Origin: Ochrobactrum sp. RH2CCR150 | GTDB lineage: Bacteria > Pseudomonadota > Alphaproteobacteria > Rhizobiales > Rhizobiaceae | Reading direction: 5' to 3' | NCBI GenBank assembly: GCA_014138095.1 | Contig: JACGXE010000001.1 | Location: 310,001-374,000 of the forward strand | DNA: 64,000 nucleotides | Shown: one piece after another, positions 18,649 through 28,600 of the stretch | How positions within the stretch are numbered: position 1 is the stretch's first letter | Layout: the number at the start of each line of letters is the position of its first letter | The notes under the pieces: model-generated | Told to the model about the DNA's origin: nothing | Databases searched by the model: none | Seen by the model: only the letters and a program-made list of their open reading frames with translations | Position numbers and translations under genes: made by a program

Positions 18649-19649
18649 ACCCGATTGGGAAGAACCCTGTCCGGCGTCCGGTGCCCGTCGACGAAGGCCT
18701 TGATATTGATGATGACCTTGTCGCCCATATCGATGCGGCCTTCAATCGTGGCGGAGCCCATATGCGGCAGCAGCACGACCTTGCCCTTTTCCGCAAGTGC
18801 CAGCAGGCGCGGATTGACGGCTGGTTCGTTCTCGAACACGTCCAGTCCCGCACCGGCGATCCGGCCTTGCTCAATCAGATCGATCAGGGCGTTTTCATCG
18901 ATGATCTGACCGCGCGCCGTATTGACCAGATAGGCCGTCGGCTGCATCAGCGCGATGCGACGGGCTGATAGCAGGTGAAATGTTGCGGGCGTTGAAGGGC
19001 AATTGACCGAGATAATGTCCATGCGGGCCAGCATCTGGTCGAGGCTGTCCCAATAGGTCGCTTCCAGCTCTTCCTCAACCTGCGGGCTGACGCGCTTACG
19101 ATTGTGATAATGGATCGACAGGCCGAAAGCTTTGGCGCGGCGAGCAACGGCGGTTCCGATGCGCCCCATGCCGACGATGCCGAGGCGCTTGCCCCAGATG
19201 CGCCGTCCGAGCATCCATGTCGGCGACCAGCCCGGCCATTTGCCGTCGCGCTCGTTGAGCACATTCGCGCCTTCAACGAGGCGGCGTGGTGCCGAAAGCA
19301 GCAGCGCCAGCGTCATATCGGCTGTATCTTCGGTCAGGACATTGGGCGTATTGGTCACGGTGATGCCGCGCTTTGCGGCTGCTGCGACATCGATATTGTC
19401 GACGCCATTGCCGAAATTGGCGATCAGCTTGAGATTGGGTCCGGCTTGCTCGATGGCGGCAGCGTCGATCACATCCGTGATGCAAGGCACAAGAACATCA
19501 GCTTCCTTTAGCGCGGCGATGATTTCCGGCTGGCTCATACGGTGATCGTCTATGTTGAGACGTGCATCGAACAGTTCCCGCATTCGGGTTTCCACCGGGT
19601 CCGGCAGTTTTCTCGTAAGAACGACCAGCGGCTTCTTTTTGTTCGACAT
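18645..19649 (-). CDS. D-2-hydroxyacid dehydrogenase (glyoxylate/hydroxypyruvate reductase type)
   Basis: A 334-residue NAD(P)-dependent dehydrogenase of the D-isomer family. It has the Rossmann motif GIVGMGRIGTAVARRAKAFG, the substrate-binding ANFGNGVDNID, the catalytic Arg in NTARGQIIDE, Glu in DVFENEP and His in LLPHMGSAT. The full set suggests a GhrB/GyaR-like glyoxylate or hydroxypyruvate reductase; PHM rather than PHI/PHL is a family variant. ATG 19649 is chosen, with GGGG 6 bases upstream; a GTG at 19655 is possible. It is convergent with the hydrolase gene. Confidence 0.88.
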   Translation of the reverse strand: MSNKKKPLVVLTRKLPDPVETRMRELFDARLNIDDHRMSQPEIIAALKEADVLVPCITDVIDAAAIEQAGPNLKLIANFGNGVDNIDVAAAAKRGITVTNTPNVLTEDTADMTLALLLSAPRRLVEGANVLNERDGKWPGWSPTWMLGRRIWGKRLGIVGMGRIGTAVARRAKAFGLSIHYHNRKRVSPQVEEELEATYWDSLDQMLARMDIISVNCPSTPATFHLLSARRIALMQPTAYLVNTARGQIIDENALIDLIEQGRIAGAGLDVFENEPAVNPRLLALAEKGKVVLLPHMGSATIEGRIDMGDKVIINIKAFVDGHRTPDRVLPNRV

Positions 19650-19942
19650 CTCCACCCCGTTTTTTGAGCCTGTTTCCGGGCAAACTTATATGCTGAAGCT
19701 TCATGTTGAGACCTCCTTAACCAAGAAGGCGCAATATGGGATATTGCTTCGGCTGCTCATCTCTATCAAGGCGGCGGGGCAAAGACAAAGAAAAACAGGA
19801 CCGATAAACAAGACGGTCACGATGCCGGGCAGCCTCTGCTGTTTTACGCTTCCGCTGAAGGCATGGTCGTCTTGGGTTAAGAACAGGACGGCGAGAGGCG
19901 CAGTTGAATAGAGTACTTCCCCAAAGGTTTTTGGCTGAGAGC

Positions 19943-20497
19943 ATGTCGGTAAAGCGCCTTCTCATGGCCTTTGCGGCTTGTCTGGCGCTCCTGTTCGTGG
20001 CGATGCCGACCAGTGCGAACGCAGCCGAAACCGAAGGCGCGAATGGCACGGCGACAGGCGCCAGCGGTCTACCTGTGCCGCGCTTCGTCAGCCTCAAGCC
20101 GGCACGCGTTAATCTGCGCATCGGCCCGGGGCGCGACTATCCGGTGTCGTGGCTGTTCATGAAGTCGGGGCTGCCGGTCGAGATCATTCAGGAATATGAC
20201 AATTGGCGGCGCATCCGCGACGCTGACGGCACGGAAGGCTGGGTCTACCAGTCGCTTCTGTCCGGCAAGCGCACCGCGATCACCGCGCCTTGGTTGAAGA
20301 ACGACAAGAGCAAGATGATCACCATGCGCCGCGATGCCAACGATACGGCGGCTGTCGCCGCCGATATCGAGCCGGGTGTCGTCGGCACTGTGCGCCAGTG
20401 CACTGGCCAGTGGTGCCGTATGGATGTCAGCGGCGTGCGCGGCTGGATCAGACAGTCCGACCTGTGGGGTGTGTATCCCGGCGAAGTTTTCGATTGA
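19943..20497 (+). CDS. exported SH3-domain protein
   Basis: A 184-residue protein with a clear signal peptide (KRLLMAFAACLALLFVAMP, cut near SANA-AE). Two bacterial SH3-like repeats follow: one around LKPARVNLRIGPGRDYPVSW...GWVYQSLL and one around MITMRRDANDTAAV...GWIRQSDLWG. It probably binds peptidoglycan in the periplasm. ATG 19943 is preferred to a TTG at 19904 because it starts the signal peptide directly. It stands alone, convergent with pepA across a spacer holding a repeat. Confidence 0.82.
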   Translation: MSVKRLLMAFAACLALLFVAMPTSANAAETEGANGTATGASGLPVPRFVSLKPARVNLRIGPGRDYPVSWLFMKSGLPVEIIQEYDNWRRIRDADGTEGWVYQSLLSGKRTAITAPWLKNDKSKMITMRRDANDTAAVAADIEPGVVGTVRQCTGQWCRMDVSGVRGWIRQSDLWGVYPGEVFD

Positions 20498-20544
20498 TCA
20501 CGACAGTTGCATTCTTCGTGATGCCGGACTGCAAAGAGCAATTT

Positions 20545-20620
20545 GTCTGCGTTCCGGTGCTCACGTACGTTGAAGTAAGCTCCGCTCCGGTACTCGAAAA
20601 TCACTCTTTTCGCCACGGCC
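20545..20620. repeat. TTCCGGTGCTCA-type intergenic repeat, copy 1
   Basis: TTCCGGTGCTCA (20552-20563), then GTAC, and GCTCCGGT (20584-20591) followed by ACTCGAAAATC. The same blocks in the same order and spacing (40 against 39 bases) occur at 40040-40078. It lies between convergent genes. The half-sites can fold back on each other imperfectly through CCGG. Confidence 0.7.
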
Positions 20621-20658
20621 TGACGAATTTGCAACTGTGGTGATAACCCGCGGACTTA

Positions 20659-22038
20659 TTATTTCCCGTATTTTTCCTTGAGCAGCAGGTAGAGCGCACG
20701 GATGGCCTGCGCTTCACCGCCGACCGGCGAAGCTGGCTTTTCCACCGGCACCCAGCCGAAAATATCGAAATGCACGTGCGCCTTTGCCTTTTCGACAAAA
20801 CGGCTGAGGAACAATGCCGCCGTCACCGCTCCGGCAAAACCGTCCGTGGTGACATTGTTTATGTCAGCAATGCGTGACGACAGTTTCTGCGCATAGGGCT
20901 GCCAGAGCGGCAAGCGCCAGAGCGGATCGGCAGTTTCCTCGGCCTTGACGGCGATGGCTTCGGCCAAGGTGTCATCATGCGTGAAAAATGGCGGCAGGTC
21001 CGGGCCAAGCGCCACACGCGCAGCACCAGTCAGGGTCGCCATGTCGATCAGCAGTTCCGGCTCTTCCTCGTCGGCCAATGCCAGAGCATCGGCCAGCACC
21101 AGTCTGCCCTCGGCGTCCGTATTGCCGATTTCGACGGTCAATCCCTTGCGGCTTTGCAGCACGTCGCCCGGGCGGAAGGCATTGCCGGCAATCGAATTCT
21201 CGACCGCCGGGATCAGTACGCGCAGCCGCACCGGCAGCTTTGCGTCCATGATGATGGAGGCAAGGCCGAGCACGTTGGCCGCACCGCCCATATCCTTTTT
21301 CATGAGCAGCATGCCGCTTGCGGGCTTGATGTCGAGACCGCCCGTATCGAAGCAGACACCCTTGCCAACCAGCGTGACTTTCGGATGACTTTCCTTGCCC
21401 CACGTCATGTCGATCAGACGTGGTGCAATCGCTCCGGCACGCCCGACGGCGTGAATCATCGGGAAGTTTCGTTCGAGAAGCGTGCTTCCCTGCGTGACGC
21501 TGATTTCCGCTTTATGCTCGGTTGCCAGTGCGCGTGCGGCGTTTTCCAGCGCGTCGGGGCCCATGTCATTGGTCGGCGTGTTGATCAGATCGCGCGTGAG
21601 CGTCACCGCAGCCGCGATGCGCTTCGTCTCGGCTTCATCGACGCCATCCGGTAAAGCGAGGCGGATTGTTTTGCCATTCGCCTTGCGGTAGCGCGTAAAA
21701 TTATAGCCGCCCATCAGGAAGGCGAGCGCCGCCAGCCCGGCATCGTCGCCAGCGTTTTCGAAATGCCAGTCACCTCCCGGCAGGCTGCGCGCGAGCTTAC
21801 CGGCAAGCAGCTGCGACTGGCCGCCCTTGATGCCGTCACCAATGCCGAACAGAGCGCCGGAGATGGCGCCGTCCGGTCCCGGCAGAACCAGAACCTTGCC
21901 CGCTTCACCGTCGAAATCATGGGCTTTGGCCCAGGCGACAGCGTGGGCCGGAAGCGTGTTCTCTTCCAGCTGTCCCTTTTTCGTAAACCAGATTGGACGG
22001 CTTTGTTCCGACTTTTGGGCAATGATTTCGACAGACAT
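20659..22038 (-). CDS. M17 family leucyl aminopeptidase
   Basis: A 459-residue cytosolic di-metal aminopeptidase. The metal and catalytic segments are visible: VGKGVCFDTGGLDIKPASGM with the Lys and Asp ligands, KKDMGGAA, and the family signature GNTDAEGRLVLADAL. The N-terminal domain is shorter and divergent, as in the PepB-like branch common in alphaproteobacteria. The start (MSVEIIAQKS) follows GAGAAAGAG; six more upstream codons are open. It may help peptide turnover. Confidence 0.9.
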   Translation of the reverse strand: MSVEIIAQKSEQSRPIWFTKKGQLEENTLPAHAVAWAKAHDFDGEAGKVLVLPGPDGAISGALFGIGDGIKGGQSQLLAGKLARSLPGGDWHFENAGDDAGLAALAFLMGGYNFTRYRKANGKTIRLALPDGVDEAETKRIAAAVTLTRDLINTPTNDMGPDALENAARALATEHKAEISVTQGSTLLERNFPMIHAVGRAGAIAPRLIDMTWGKESHPKVTLVGKGVCFDTGGLDIKPASGMLLMKKDMGGAANVLGLASIIMDAKLPVRLRVLIPAVENSIAGNAFRPGDVLQSRKGLTVEIGNTDAEGRLVLADALALADEEEPELLIDMATLTGAARVALGPDLPPFFTHDDTLAEAIAVKAEETADPLWRLPLWQPYAQKLSSRIADINNVTTDGFAGAVTAALFLSRFVEKAKAHVHFDIFGWVPVEKPASPVGGEAQAIRALYLLLKEKYGK

Positions 22039-22238
22039 GGCACTCTTTCTCATCAAGGCAGTTTGGGCTCATCAAGGCAGCTTTGAAAACAGATAGAACG
22101 CTTCGCCCCGTTTGGAAACAGGCACATTCAGGGCTTGTTAACCAATCATTAGGGTTAACGGATTATTGATGAAGGAGAAATCGGGCTTGAGGGGCTGGGG
22201 CATTCGGTGTGCAATGTCCGGCCGCATATGGAGGCGGG

Positions 22239-23045
22239 ATGCTCAACTTGGGGTTAATGGGCGGCGCTGGTTTCCGCCTTGGCGTGGCTTCTGTCCTTTC
22301 AGCGCTCGTCCTCACCGGCTGCAATACGGTGGACCGCACCACGACAGGTTCGGTGAGACGGGTCGAAACCGCCGCCACTTTCGATCACATGAACGACACG
22401 CAGCTTGCCGCAATGGCGGGCCGTCTCGGCGCGCAATATGAGCGCAATCCCAAGGACCGTGGCACCGCGCTCAATTATGCCAGCGCCTTGACCCGTCTGG
22501 GGCGCAACGATCAGGCTCTCGCCGTCATGCGCGCGCTGGTCATCAGCTATCCGAAGGATCAGCAGGTTCTCGCCGCCTATGGCAAGGCGCTTGCCGGTGC
22601 CGGTCAGTTTGACACCGCGCTCGATGCGATCCGCCGCGCACAGGATCCGGCCTATCCGGACTGGAAACTCGTATCCGCCGAAGGCGCTATTCTCGACCAG
22701 ATGGGCAACCGCGATCAGGCCCGCGCCATGTATCAAAAGGCGCTGCAGATCAAGCCGGGCGAGCCATCGATCCTTTCCAATATGGGCATGTCCTATCTTC
22801 TGGCCGGTGATTCCAAGACGGCGGAAAACTATTTCCGTCAGGCGTCTGTTCTACCCGGAGCGGACAGCCGCGTGCGTCAGAATCTGGCGCTGTCGGTTGG
22901 TCTGCAGGGTCGCTTTCAGGAAGCTGAAACGATTGCCGCACAGGAGCTTTCGCCGCAGCAGGCCAAAGCCAACACGGATTATCTGCGCTCCATGCTGGCG
23001 CAGCAGAATTCCTGGAACATGCTCAAGGATAAGCCCAAGGGCTGA
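22239..23045 (+). CDS. tadD: TPR lipoprotein, TadD-like
   Basis: A 268-residue lipoprotein with a lipobox LTGC (Cys28) and tetratricopeptide repeats from about residue 60 to 240 (for example GNRDQARAMYQKALQIKPGEPSILSNMGMSYLLAG). TadD is the outer-membrane-associated pilotin-like protein of Tad pilus systems. The gene is at the edge of the Tad locus but on the opposite strand, convergent with tadC 44 bp away. GGAGG four bases before ATG 22239 decides the start; the open frame from 22209 is not needed. Confidence 0.87.
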   Translation: MLNLGLMGGAGFRLGVASVLSALVLTGCNTVDRTTTGSVRRVETAATFDHMNDTQLAAMAGRLGAQYERNPKDRGTALNYASALTRLGRNDQALAVMRALVISYPKDQQVLAAYGKALAGAGQFDTALDAIRRAQDPAYPDWKLVSAEGAILDQMGNRDQARAMYQKALQIKPGEPSILSNMGMSYLLAGDSKTAENYFRQASVLPGADSRVRQNLALSVGLQGRFQEAETIAAQELSPQQAKANTDYLRSMLAQQNSWNMLKDKPKG

Positions 23046-23089
23046 TACGAGAACCGCATTCTTCGCGCCAGCCTTTCTTGGTCGGCGGA

Positions 23090-24091
23090 TCAGTGTCCGC
23101 CGAACAGTCCGCCCTGTGCGGAAATCTGGATGAAGGCCGGGCCGAGAATGACGATGAACAGCACCGGCAGGAAAAACACGATCATCGGCACGGTGAGTTT
23201 CGGCGGCAGGGCTGCCGCTTTCTTTTCCGCCTCCAGCATACGCAGATCACGGCTTTCCTGAGAAAGTGTGCGAAGCGCCTGCGACACCGGCGTGCCGTAG
23301 CGCTCTGCCTGAATGAGCGCCTGCGAAACCGATTTCACCTGATCGACGCCGGTGCGGATGGCCAGATTGTCATAAGCCTGACGCCGTTCAGGCAGAAATG
23401 ACAGTTCCGCATTGGTGAGCATCAGTTCCTCGGCCAGTTCCACCGATTGGATGCCGATTTCGTCGGCCACCTTGCGAAAGGCTGCTTCGACGGACATGCC
23501 GGATTCCACGCAGATCAGCATCAGGTCCAGCGCATCAGGCCAGGCGCGGCGGATAGACTGCTTGCGTTTGGCAGCCTTGTTGGAAACGTAGAGGTTCGGC
23601 GCATAGAACCCGGCATAACCGGCGATAATGCAGACCAGAAGCCTGACAAGGAAAGAGTGGTCCGGCATATTGCCGAGCACGAAGATGTAAAAGGCAGCCA
23701 GCGTCATTGCGCCGAAAGGCAGCACAAAGCGCATGAACAGGAAGATGTTGAGCGGGTTTTGCCCACGAAAACCGGCGGTTCTAAGCGCGGCGATTGTCTT
23801 GTCGTCTGCCAGCGCCTTTTTCAGATCGAGCCTTTCAACAAAGTCGCGAATACCCTGCTTTTGCTGATGCCGCAGGCTGTTGCGCCGGTCGCTTTCCGAT
23901 GCCAGCCGGGCGCGTTCGCGAGACCGGATCGCCTCGCGTTCAGTGGCAACCGACTTCATACGCGATTTCAGTATGCTGGTGCTCAGTATCGGCATCAGAA
24001 CCGTGACGAGGGCCGCGAAAACCGCAATGGTGATCAGCATGGCGATCAGGAACTGCGGGTCGGTCAGTTTTTCAGTGAGGTGAGAAAACAT
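23090..24091 (-). CDS. tadC: Tad pilus inner-membrane platform protein TadC
   Basis: A 333-residue type II secretion F-domain protein: an N-terminal membrane segment (13-35), a pair of segments near 118-165, the cytoplasmic F domain (DALDLMLICVESGMSVEAAFRKV) and a C-terminal segment (LTVPMIVFFLPVLFIVILG). With TadB it forms the platform on which the CpaF ATPase acts. It is last in the Tad operon, 10 bp after tadB. Confidence 0.93.
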   Translation of the reverse strand: MFSHLTEKLTDPQFLIAMLITIAVFAALVTVLMPILSTSILKSRMKSVATEREAIRSRERARLASESDRRNSLRHQQKQGIRDFVERLDLKKALADDKTIAALRTAGFRGQNPLNIFLFMRFVLPFGAMTLAAFYIFVLGNMPDHSFLVRLLVCIIAGYAGFYAPNLYVSNKAAKRKQSIRRAWPDALDLMLICVESGMSVEAAFRKVADEIGIQSVELAEELMLTNAELSFLPERRQAYDNLAIRTGVDQVKSVSQALIQAERYGTPVSQALRTLSQESRDLRMLEAEKKAAALPPKLTVPMIVFFLPVLFIVILGPAFIQISAQGGLFGGH

Positions 24092-24101
24092 GGTCTGCGC
24101 C

Positions 24102-25112
24102 TCACATATCGAAATTGATCATGTTCTTCATGATGAAGATGCCGGTGGCCATCAGAACGGCGGCGATGCCGAGTAGCATATGGCCGGTCGATGAGGTGAA
24201 AAGCAGCGTCATATATTGTGGGCTGGTCAGATAGACGAGCACCATGACGATAAGCGGTAACGCGCCGATAATGGCTGCGGAGGCCTTCGCTTCCATGGAA
24301 AGCGCGTTGACCTTCGCCTTCATCTTCTTGCGGTCACGCAGCACTTTGGACAGATTGTTCAGCGCTTCCGAAAGATTGCCGCCAGCCTGAGATTGAATCT
24401 GGATCACGATGGCGAAGAAATTGGTTTCAGGGCACGGCATGCTGTCGGGCATTTTGCCAACAGCTTCCGGTATCGACAGACCCATCTGCTGGGCTTCGAC
24501 GACCTTCTTGAACTCAGCCTTGACCGGTTCCAGCGCTTCGCTGGCAATGAGGCGCAGCCCGTCATTGAGCGGTAGACCGGCCCGCGTCGCGCGGACAATG
24601 ACATCAAGTGCGTTTGGAAATTCTTCAAGAAACTTCTTCAAGCGACGCTTGCGCTTCTGCAGTACGAACCAGCGGGGCAGGCCGAAGAAACAGGCAATCG
24701 CAATGCCGGGCAGGAGCAGAAGCGGAAGGCCGAAGATAAAGCCGATCAGGATTCCGACAAACGCCGTTACGCCTGAATAGATATAGAACTGGCGCAGCGT
24801 AATGCTCAGTCCCGCCTGCGTCAGCATGATGCGCAGCGGTGGGTATTTCTGATTCTTTTCGCGCTGTTTCTGCCGTGCTTCAAGATCCTTGATATTGTCC
24901 TGCAACAGCTTGCGGCGCTTCTGAATATCGTTGTTTTTGTCGCGTTCGCTGCGGGTGACGCTGCGTTCGGCATAGTTGCGCACGGTTTCCAGTCGTCGCG
25001 AGGCAGGATCCTTGCTGGCCAGCCGGTCGTAAAACAACACATAAGCGAGCGCGGCACAGGCGACCACCGCCAGAAGAATGAAAATCAGAATACTGACGGG
25101 TGAGGCGGTCAT
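24102..25112 (-). CDS. tadB: Tad pilus inner-membrane platform protein TadB
   Basis: A 336-residue partner of TadC. It has membrane segments at 6-26, about 105-150 and two at the C-terminus, and an F domain with FPNALDVIVRATRAGLPLNDGLRLIA and the SQAGGNLSEALNNLSKVLRDRKKMK block. Its start overlaps the cpaF stop by one base (TGATG), which implies translational coupling. Confidence 0.93.
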   Translation of the reverse strand: MTASPVSILIFILLAVVACAALAYVLFYDRLASKDPASRRLETVRNYAERSVTRSERDKNNDIQKRRKLLQDNIKDLEARQKQREKNQKYPPLRIMLTQAGLSITLRQFYIYSGVTAFVGILIGFIFGLPLLLLPGIAIACFFGLPRWFVLQKRKRRLKKFLEEFPNALDVIVRATRAGLPLNDGLRLIASEALEPVKAEFKKVVEAQQMGLSIPEAVGKMPDSMPCPETNFFAIVIQIQSQAGGNLSEALNNLSKVLRDRKKMKAKVNALSMEAKASAAIIGALPLIVMVLVYLTSPQYMTLLFTSSTGHMLLGIAAVLMATGIFIMKNMINFDM

Positions 25113-26566
25113 CAGTCGATGCTCTCCATACTGTCGAGGACGGAGGCGAGGCGGCTGTCTTCATTATAGTAGCGGGCCCGGTCCCAGAAAGCCGGACGAC
25201 CAATACCGGTTGAGCTGTGCGTGCCGAGAATACGGCCGGACGCATCCTCGCCCTTGATGTCGTAAAGCATCAGATCCTGGGTGATGATGACGTCGCCTTC
25301 CAGTCCCACAACTTCCGTTACATGGGTGATGCGGCGCGAACCATCGCGCAGGCGCGCCGCCTGAATGATGATATCGATAGAGTTGACCAGAATTTCGCGC
25401 ACAGTCTTCTGCGGCAGCGTATAACCGCCCATGGCGATCATGGCTTCCATGCGGCTCAGGCATTCACGCGGGCTGTTGGAGTGGATTGTGCCCATCGAAC
25501 CGTCATGTCCGGTATTCATGGCCTGCAACAAGTCGAACACTTCCGGTCCGCGCACTTCGCCGACGATGATTCGTTCAGGCCGCATACGCAGGCAGTTCTT
25601 GACCAGATCGCGCATGGTCACTTCGCCTTCCCCTTCCAGATTGGGCGGGCGGGTTTCAAGGCGCACGACATGCGGCTGCTGCAATTGCAGTTCGGCGGAA
25701 TCTTCGCAGGTGATGATGCGTTCGTGCGTGTCGATATAGCGGGTAAGGCAGTTCAACAGCGTGGTTTTGCCGGAACCCGTACCGCCGGAAATGATGACAT
25801 TGCAGCGCACGCGGCTGATGATCTGCAACAATTCCGCACCGGCATTGGAGATCGCGCCGAAGCGTACCAGCTGGTCGAGCGTCAGCTTGTCCTTGCGGAA
25901 TTTACGAATGGTCAGTGTCGGGCCATCGAGCGACAGCGGCGACGCGATGACGTTGACGCGCGAACCGTCCGGCAGGCGCGCATCGCAGATCGGGCTCGAT
26001 TCGTCGACGCGTCTGCCGACCTGACTGACGATGCGCTGGCAGATATTGAGAAGCTGCTGGTTGTCGCGAAAACGAATCCCCGTTTCCTGCACCATACCGT
26101 CGACTTCGATATAGGTACGGCGCGAGCCGTTGACCATGATATCGGCAATGTCGTCGCGGGCGAGCAAAGGCTCCAGCGGGCCATAACCCAGAACGTCGTT
26201 GCAAATGTCGTCGAGCAGTTCTTCCTGCTCGGCAATGGACATGACGAAATTCTTGATCGCAATGATATCATTGACGATATCGCGGATTTCTTCGCGCGCC
26301 GTATCTGGCGCCATGCGCGAAAGCTGCGACAGGTCGATTGTATCAATCAGCGCCGAAAAGACCTGCGCCTTGGTGTCGTAATAGCCTTCGTTCTTTTCGC
26401 GCCCGCTGCTTGGCGGTGTAGATGGTCTGGCAGGTGTGTTTGGAACAGCGGCCTGCATGCGGGACGGCTGAACGGGCTCCGTGCGCTGTACAGGCTGAGG
26501 CGCAATTGCTTTCGCAACGCTGCTGTCCTGTTTGCTTCCTGATTCGTTGCCTCTTTTGCCGAACAT
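25112..26566 (-). CDS. cpaF: Tad pilus assembly ATPase CpaF/TadA
   Basis: A 484-residue secretion ATPase of the VirB11/PilB superfamily that powers Flp pilus extension (and in some species retraction). A poorly conserved Pro/Gln-rich head (1-60) is followed by the N-terminal domain ([18 protein letters not shown]). The Walker A is GGTGSGKTT (261-269), with an Asp/His box and [21 protein letters not shown] Walker B segment. It is followed by tadB with a 1-base overlap and preceded by cpaE by 12 bp. Confidence 0.95.
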   Translation of the reverse strand: MFGKRGNESGSKQDSSVAKAIAPQPVQRTEPVQPSRMQAAVPNTPARPSTPPSSGREKNEGYYDTKAQVFSALIDTIDLSQLSRMAPDTAREEIRDIVNDIIAIKNFVMSIAEQEELLDDICNDVLGYGPLEPLLARDDIADIMVNGSRRTYIEVDGMVQETGIRFRDNQQLLNICQRIVSQVGRRVDESSPICDARLPDGSRVNVIASPLSLDGPTLTIRKFRKDKLTLDQLVRFGAISNAGAELLQIISRVRCNVIISGGTGSGKTTLLNCLTRYIDTHERIITCEDSAELQLQQPHVVRLETRPPNLEGEGEVTMRDLVKNCLRMRPERIIVGEVRGPEVFDLLQAMNTGHDGSMGTIHSNSPRECLSRMEAMIAMGGYTLPQKTVREILVNSIDIIIQAARLRDGSRRITHVTEVVGLEGDVIITQDLMLYDIKGEDASGRILGTHSSTGIGRPAFWDRARYYNEDSRLASVLDSMESID

Positions 26567-26578
26567 GATTTTCCGCCG

Positions 26579-27862
26579 TTACTTCGTCTTGCGCGCGAAT
26601 TTGCCCAAAAGACCGGAGATGCCATTCTTCTTGCGCGGCTGGACATCCGCCCGTCCCGTCAGCACATGCGCGATATGTGTAATCGTTGCAGAAACCGGGC
26701 TTTCAGGACTGGTTTCGGCGATCATGCGCCCGGTATTGGCGGCATTCCCGAAAAGCTGCGGTTCAAATTCGATAGCCGCAATCGGATCGATGCCGAGCGG
26801 TTCGGAAAAATCCAACAGCGCGATTTCCGGGCGTTTCGGAACCCCGACCTGATTGAGCACCAGATGCGGCTTCAGATCGTTGGGTCGCAGTTGTGCCAGC
26901 GTATCGAGCAGGTTCTTTGTATTGCGCAGATTGGCGAGATCTGGCGCAGCCACGATCACCACTTCATCCGCCCGCATCAATGTGGTGCGGGTCCAGCCGT
27001 TCCAGCCATGCGCCAGATCGAGAACGATCAGCGGCGAGGTGCGCTGGGCAACATCGATGATTTCAGAGAACGCATCCTCCTGAAAGTCGAAGGTGCGCTC
27101 CAGACTGGAGGGCGCGGCAAGAATCGAGAGATGTTCGCCATATTGCACCAGCAGGCGGTCGAGATAGACCTCGTCAACGCGTTCAGGAGAAAACACGGCG
27201 TCGGCGATGCCGAGCGTCGGGTCCTGATCGAAATTGATGTTGGCCGTGCCGAACGGCAGATCCATATCGGCGAGAACCACATCGTGCCGGAACAGATGCG
27301 AGATCGACCAGGCGACATTATGGGCGATGGTCGACGCGCCGACACCGCCCTTCGCGCCGATAAAGGCGATGGAGCGTCCAAGCGGCTCGGCACCCGGATC
27401 GAGAAAGATCGACGAGACGATGGCGAGCACATCGGCCAGCGAAACCGGCGCCACAATATATTCCGAAACGCCGCGGCGCAGCAATTCGCGATAGAGCCAG
27501 ACCTCGTTGGAATGCCCGACGACAAGCACCTTGGAACCCGGGTCACAGACTTCCGACAGGCGCTGGAGTTCATCGAGCAGAACATTCGGTTCCGACGACG
27601 ATTCGACGATAATCAGATTGGGCGTTGAAGCCGTCTGATAAAAGTCGATTGCGGCCTCGATGCCGCCCGGCGAGACTTTCAGATGGGTCTTGGCCATGCG
27701 CCGGTCGTTGCCGGCGCGCTCGATGGGAATGGCGACGCTTTCATTTTCACAAAAGGCCTGGATGGAGATGCGCGGAATCGGCCGCACATTCTCCAGCATG
27801 ATCGGCGCGCGATGTTCGGCAATGTCGTTGCCGTTTTCCTGTTCGAAGGCGATATCTGTCAT
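26579..27862 (-). CDS. cpaE: Tad pilus localisation ATPase CpaE/TadZ
   Basis: A 427-residue ParA/MinD-like ATPase that places the pilus machine, usually at a pole. The N-terminal receiver-like domain (about 80-155) lacks an obvious phosphoacceptor. The deviant Walker A is KGGVGAST (171-178), and DMDLPFGTANINFDQDPTLGIADA follows. The C-terminal tail is unremarkable. It sits between cpaD and cpaF with 9 and 12 bp spacers. Confidence 0.92.
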   Translation of the reverse strand: MTDIAFEQENGNDIAEHRAPIMLENVRPIPRISIQAFCENESVAIPIERAGNDRRMAKTHLKVSPGGIEAAIDFYQTASTPNLIIVESSSEPNVLLDELQRLSEVCDPGSKVLVVGHSNEVWLYRELLRRGVSEYIVAPVSLADVLAIVSSIFLDPGAEPLGRSIAFIGAKGGVGASTIAHNVAWSISHLFRHDVVLADMDLPFGTANINFDQDPTLGIADAVFSPERVDEVYLDRLLVQYGEHLSILAAPSSLERTFDFQEDAFSEIIDVAQRTSPLIVLDLAHGWNGWTRTTLMRADEVVIVAAPDLANLRNTKNLLDTLAQLRPNDLKPHLVLNQVGVPKRPEIALLDFSEPLGIDPIAAIEFEPQLFGNAANTGRMIAETSPESPVSATITHIAHVLTGRADVQPRKKNGISGLLGKFARKTK

Positions 27863-27871
27863 GGCGCCCTC

Positions 27872-28600
27872 TTAATAGTTTGCCTGTTCGCTGCGGGATT
27901 CCTTCCAATTATCCGTCCGCGCAGGCGACATCTTCGTGTAGCCCTGAGTGCCATTGAGGCGTTGTACTGTGCGATCGGAATCGATTGGCGAGGAGGCGCG
28001 CGGTCCCAGAAGATCGGCAGGATTTGCGACCTGAGCTGCGAGATTGTTCTGCGATGCGCAACCGAAATTGGCGTAATGCTTGTTTTCAGGCGTGGTCGCG
28101 ATATCGTCCGGCCAGCGTCCGCAAGGCGTCGTACCCGCCGTCATCGCATAATAGCTGATGCGGATCGGCGCTGCGGCATCCGGCGATGAAACCGGATAGT
28201 TTTCAATGGCGATGTTGGTCTGCTTTACGCCACCTTTGCGCAACGCGGTCGCGACTTCTGTGCTTAACCGATAGGCCGCGGCCTGATTGGGCGCTCCAGC
28301 AGGAACAAGCACATAGACCATGCCCGAACCCTTGTAGCGGTAGTTGGCGACCGCGCTCTCGATGATGCCGCGCTGCATGGTGTTTAGCCGGCTATCGGCG
28401 CTGCCGACCGGAATGTCCGTCACCTGCTCGCGCTCGGCAATCGTAATGGGATGATTGGTGCGGTAATCGTCTGGCAATGCGCCGACGGTCACATGCTGCC
28501 GGTTGGCGCAACCGGCCAGAAGAGCGACCGACAGGACCAGCAAAGCTGGCGTGATGGGAACTCTGTTGCCCCGAATTGTCATACCCGTTTCCCCGCTCAT
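27872..28600 (-). CDS. cpaD: Tad pilus lipoprotein CpaD
   Basis: A 242-residue outer-membrane lipoprotein with lipobox LLAGC (Cys about residue 31) that accompanies the CpaC secretin. The CpaD family signature region (NHPITIAEREQVTDIPVG and PCGRWPDDIATTPENKHYANFGCASQNNLAAQ) is clear. ATG 28600 overlaps the cpaC stop by 4 bases (ATGA); an internal ATG at 28582 with an upstream GGGGAAACGGG would give a more typical signal peptide and is equally plausible. Confidence 0.9.
   Translation of the reverse strand: MSGETGMTIRGNRVPITPALLVLSVALLAGCANRQHVTVGALPDDYRTNHPITIAEREQVTDIPVGSADSRLNTMQRGIIESAVANYRYKGSGMVYVLVPAGAPNQAAAYRLSTEVATALRKGGVKQTNIAIENYPVSSPDAAAPIRISYYAMTAGTTPCGRWPDDIATTPENKHYANFGCASQNNLAAQVANPADLLGPRASSPIDSDRTVQRLNGTQGYTKMSPARTDNWKESRSEQANY

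Noticed and set aside
20590-20660. Possible terminator between the SH3 gene and pepA
   Set aside because: No clean stem with a T-run could be read there; the region belongs to the repeat at 20545-20620.
25217-26542. 441-residue plus-strand frame opposite cpaF
   Set aside because: Antisense shadow of a clearly assigned ATPase gene.
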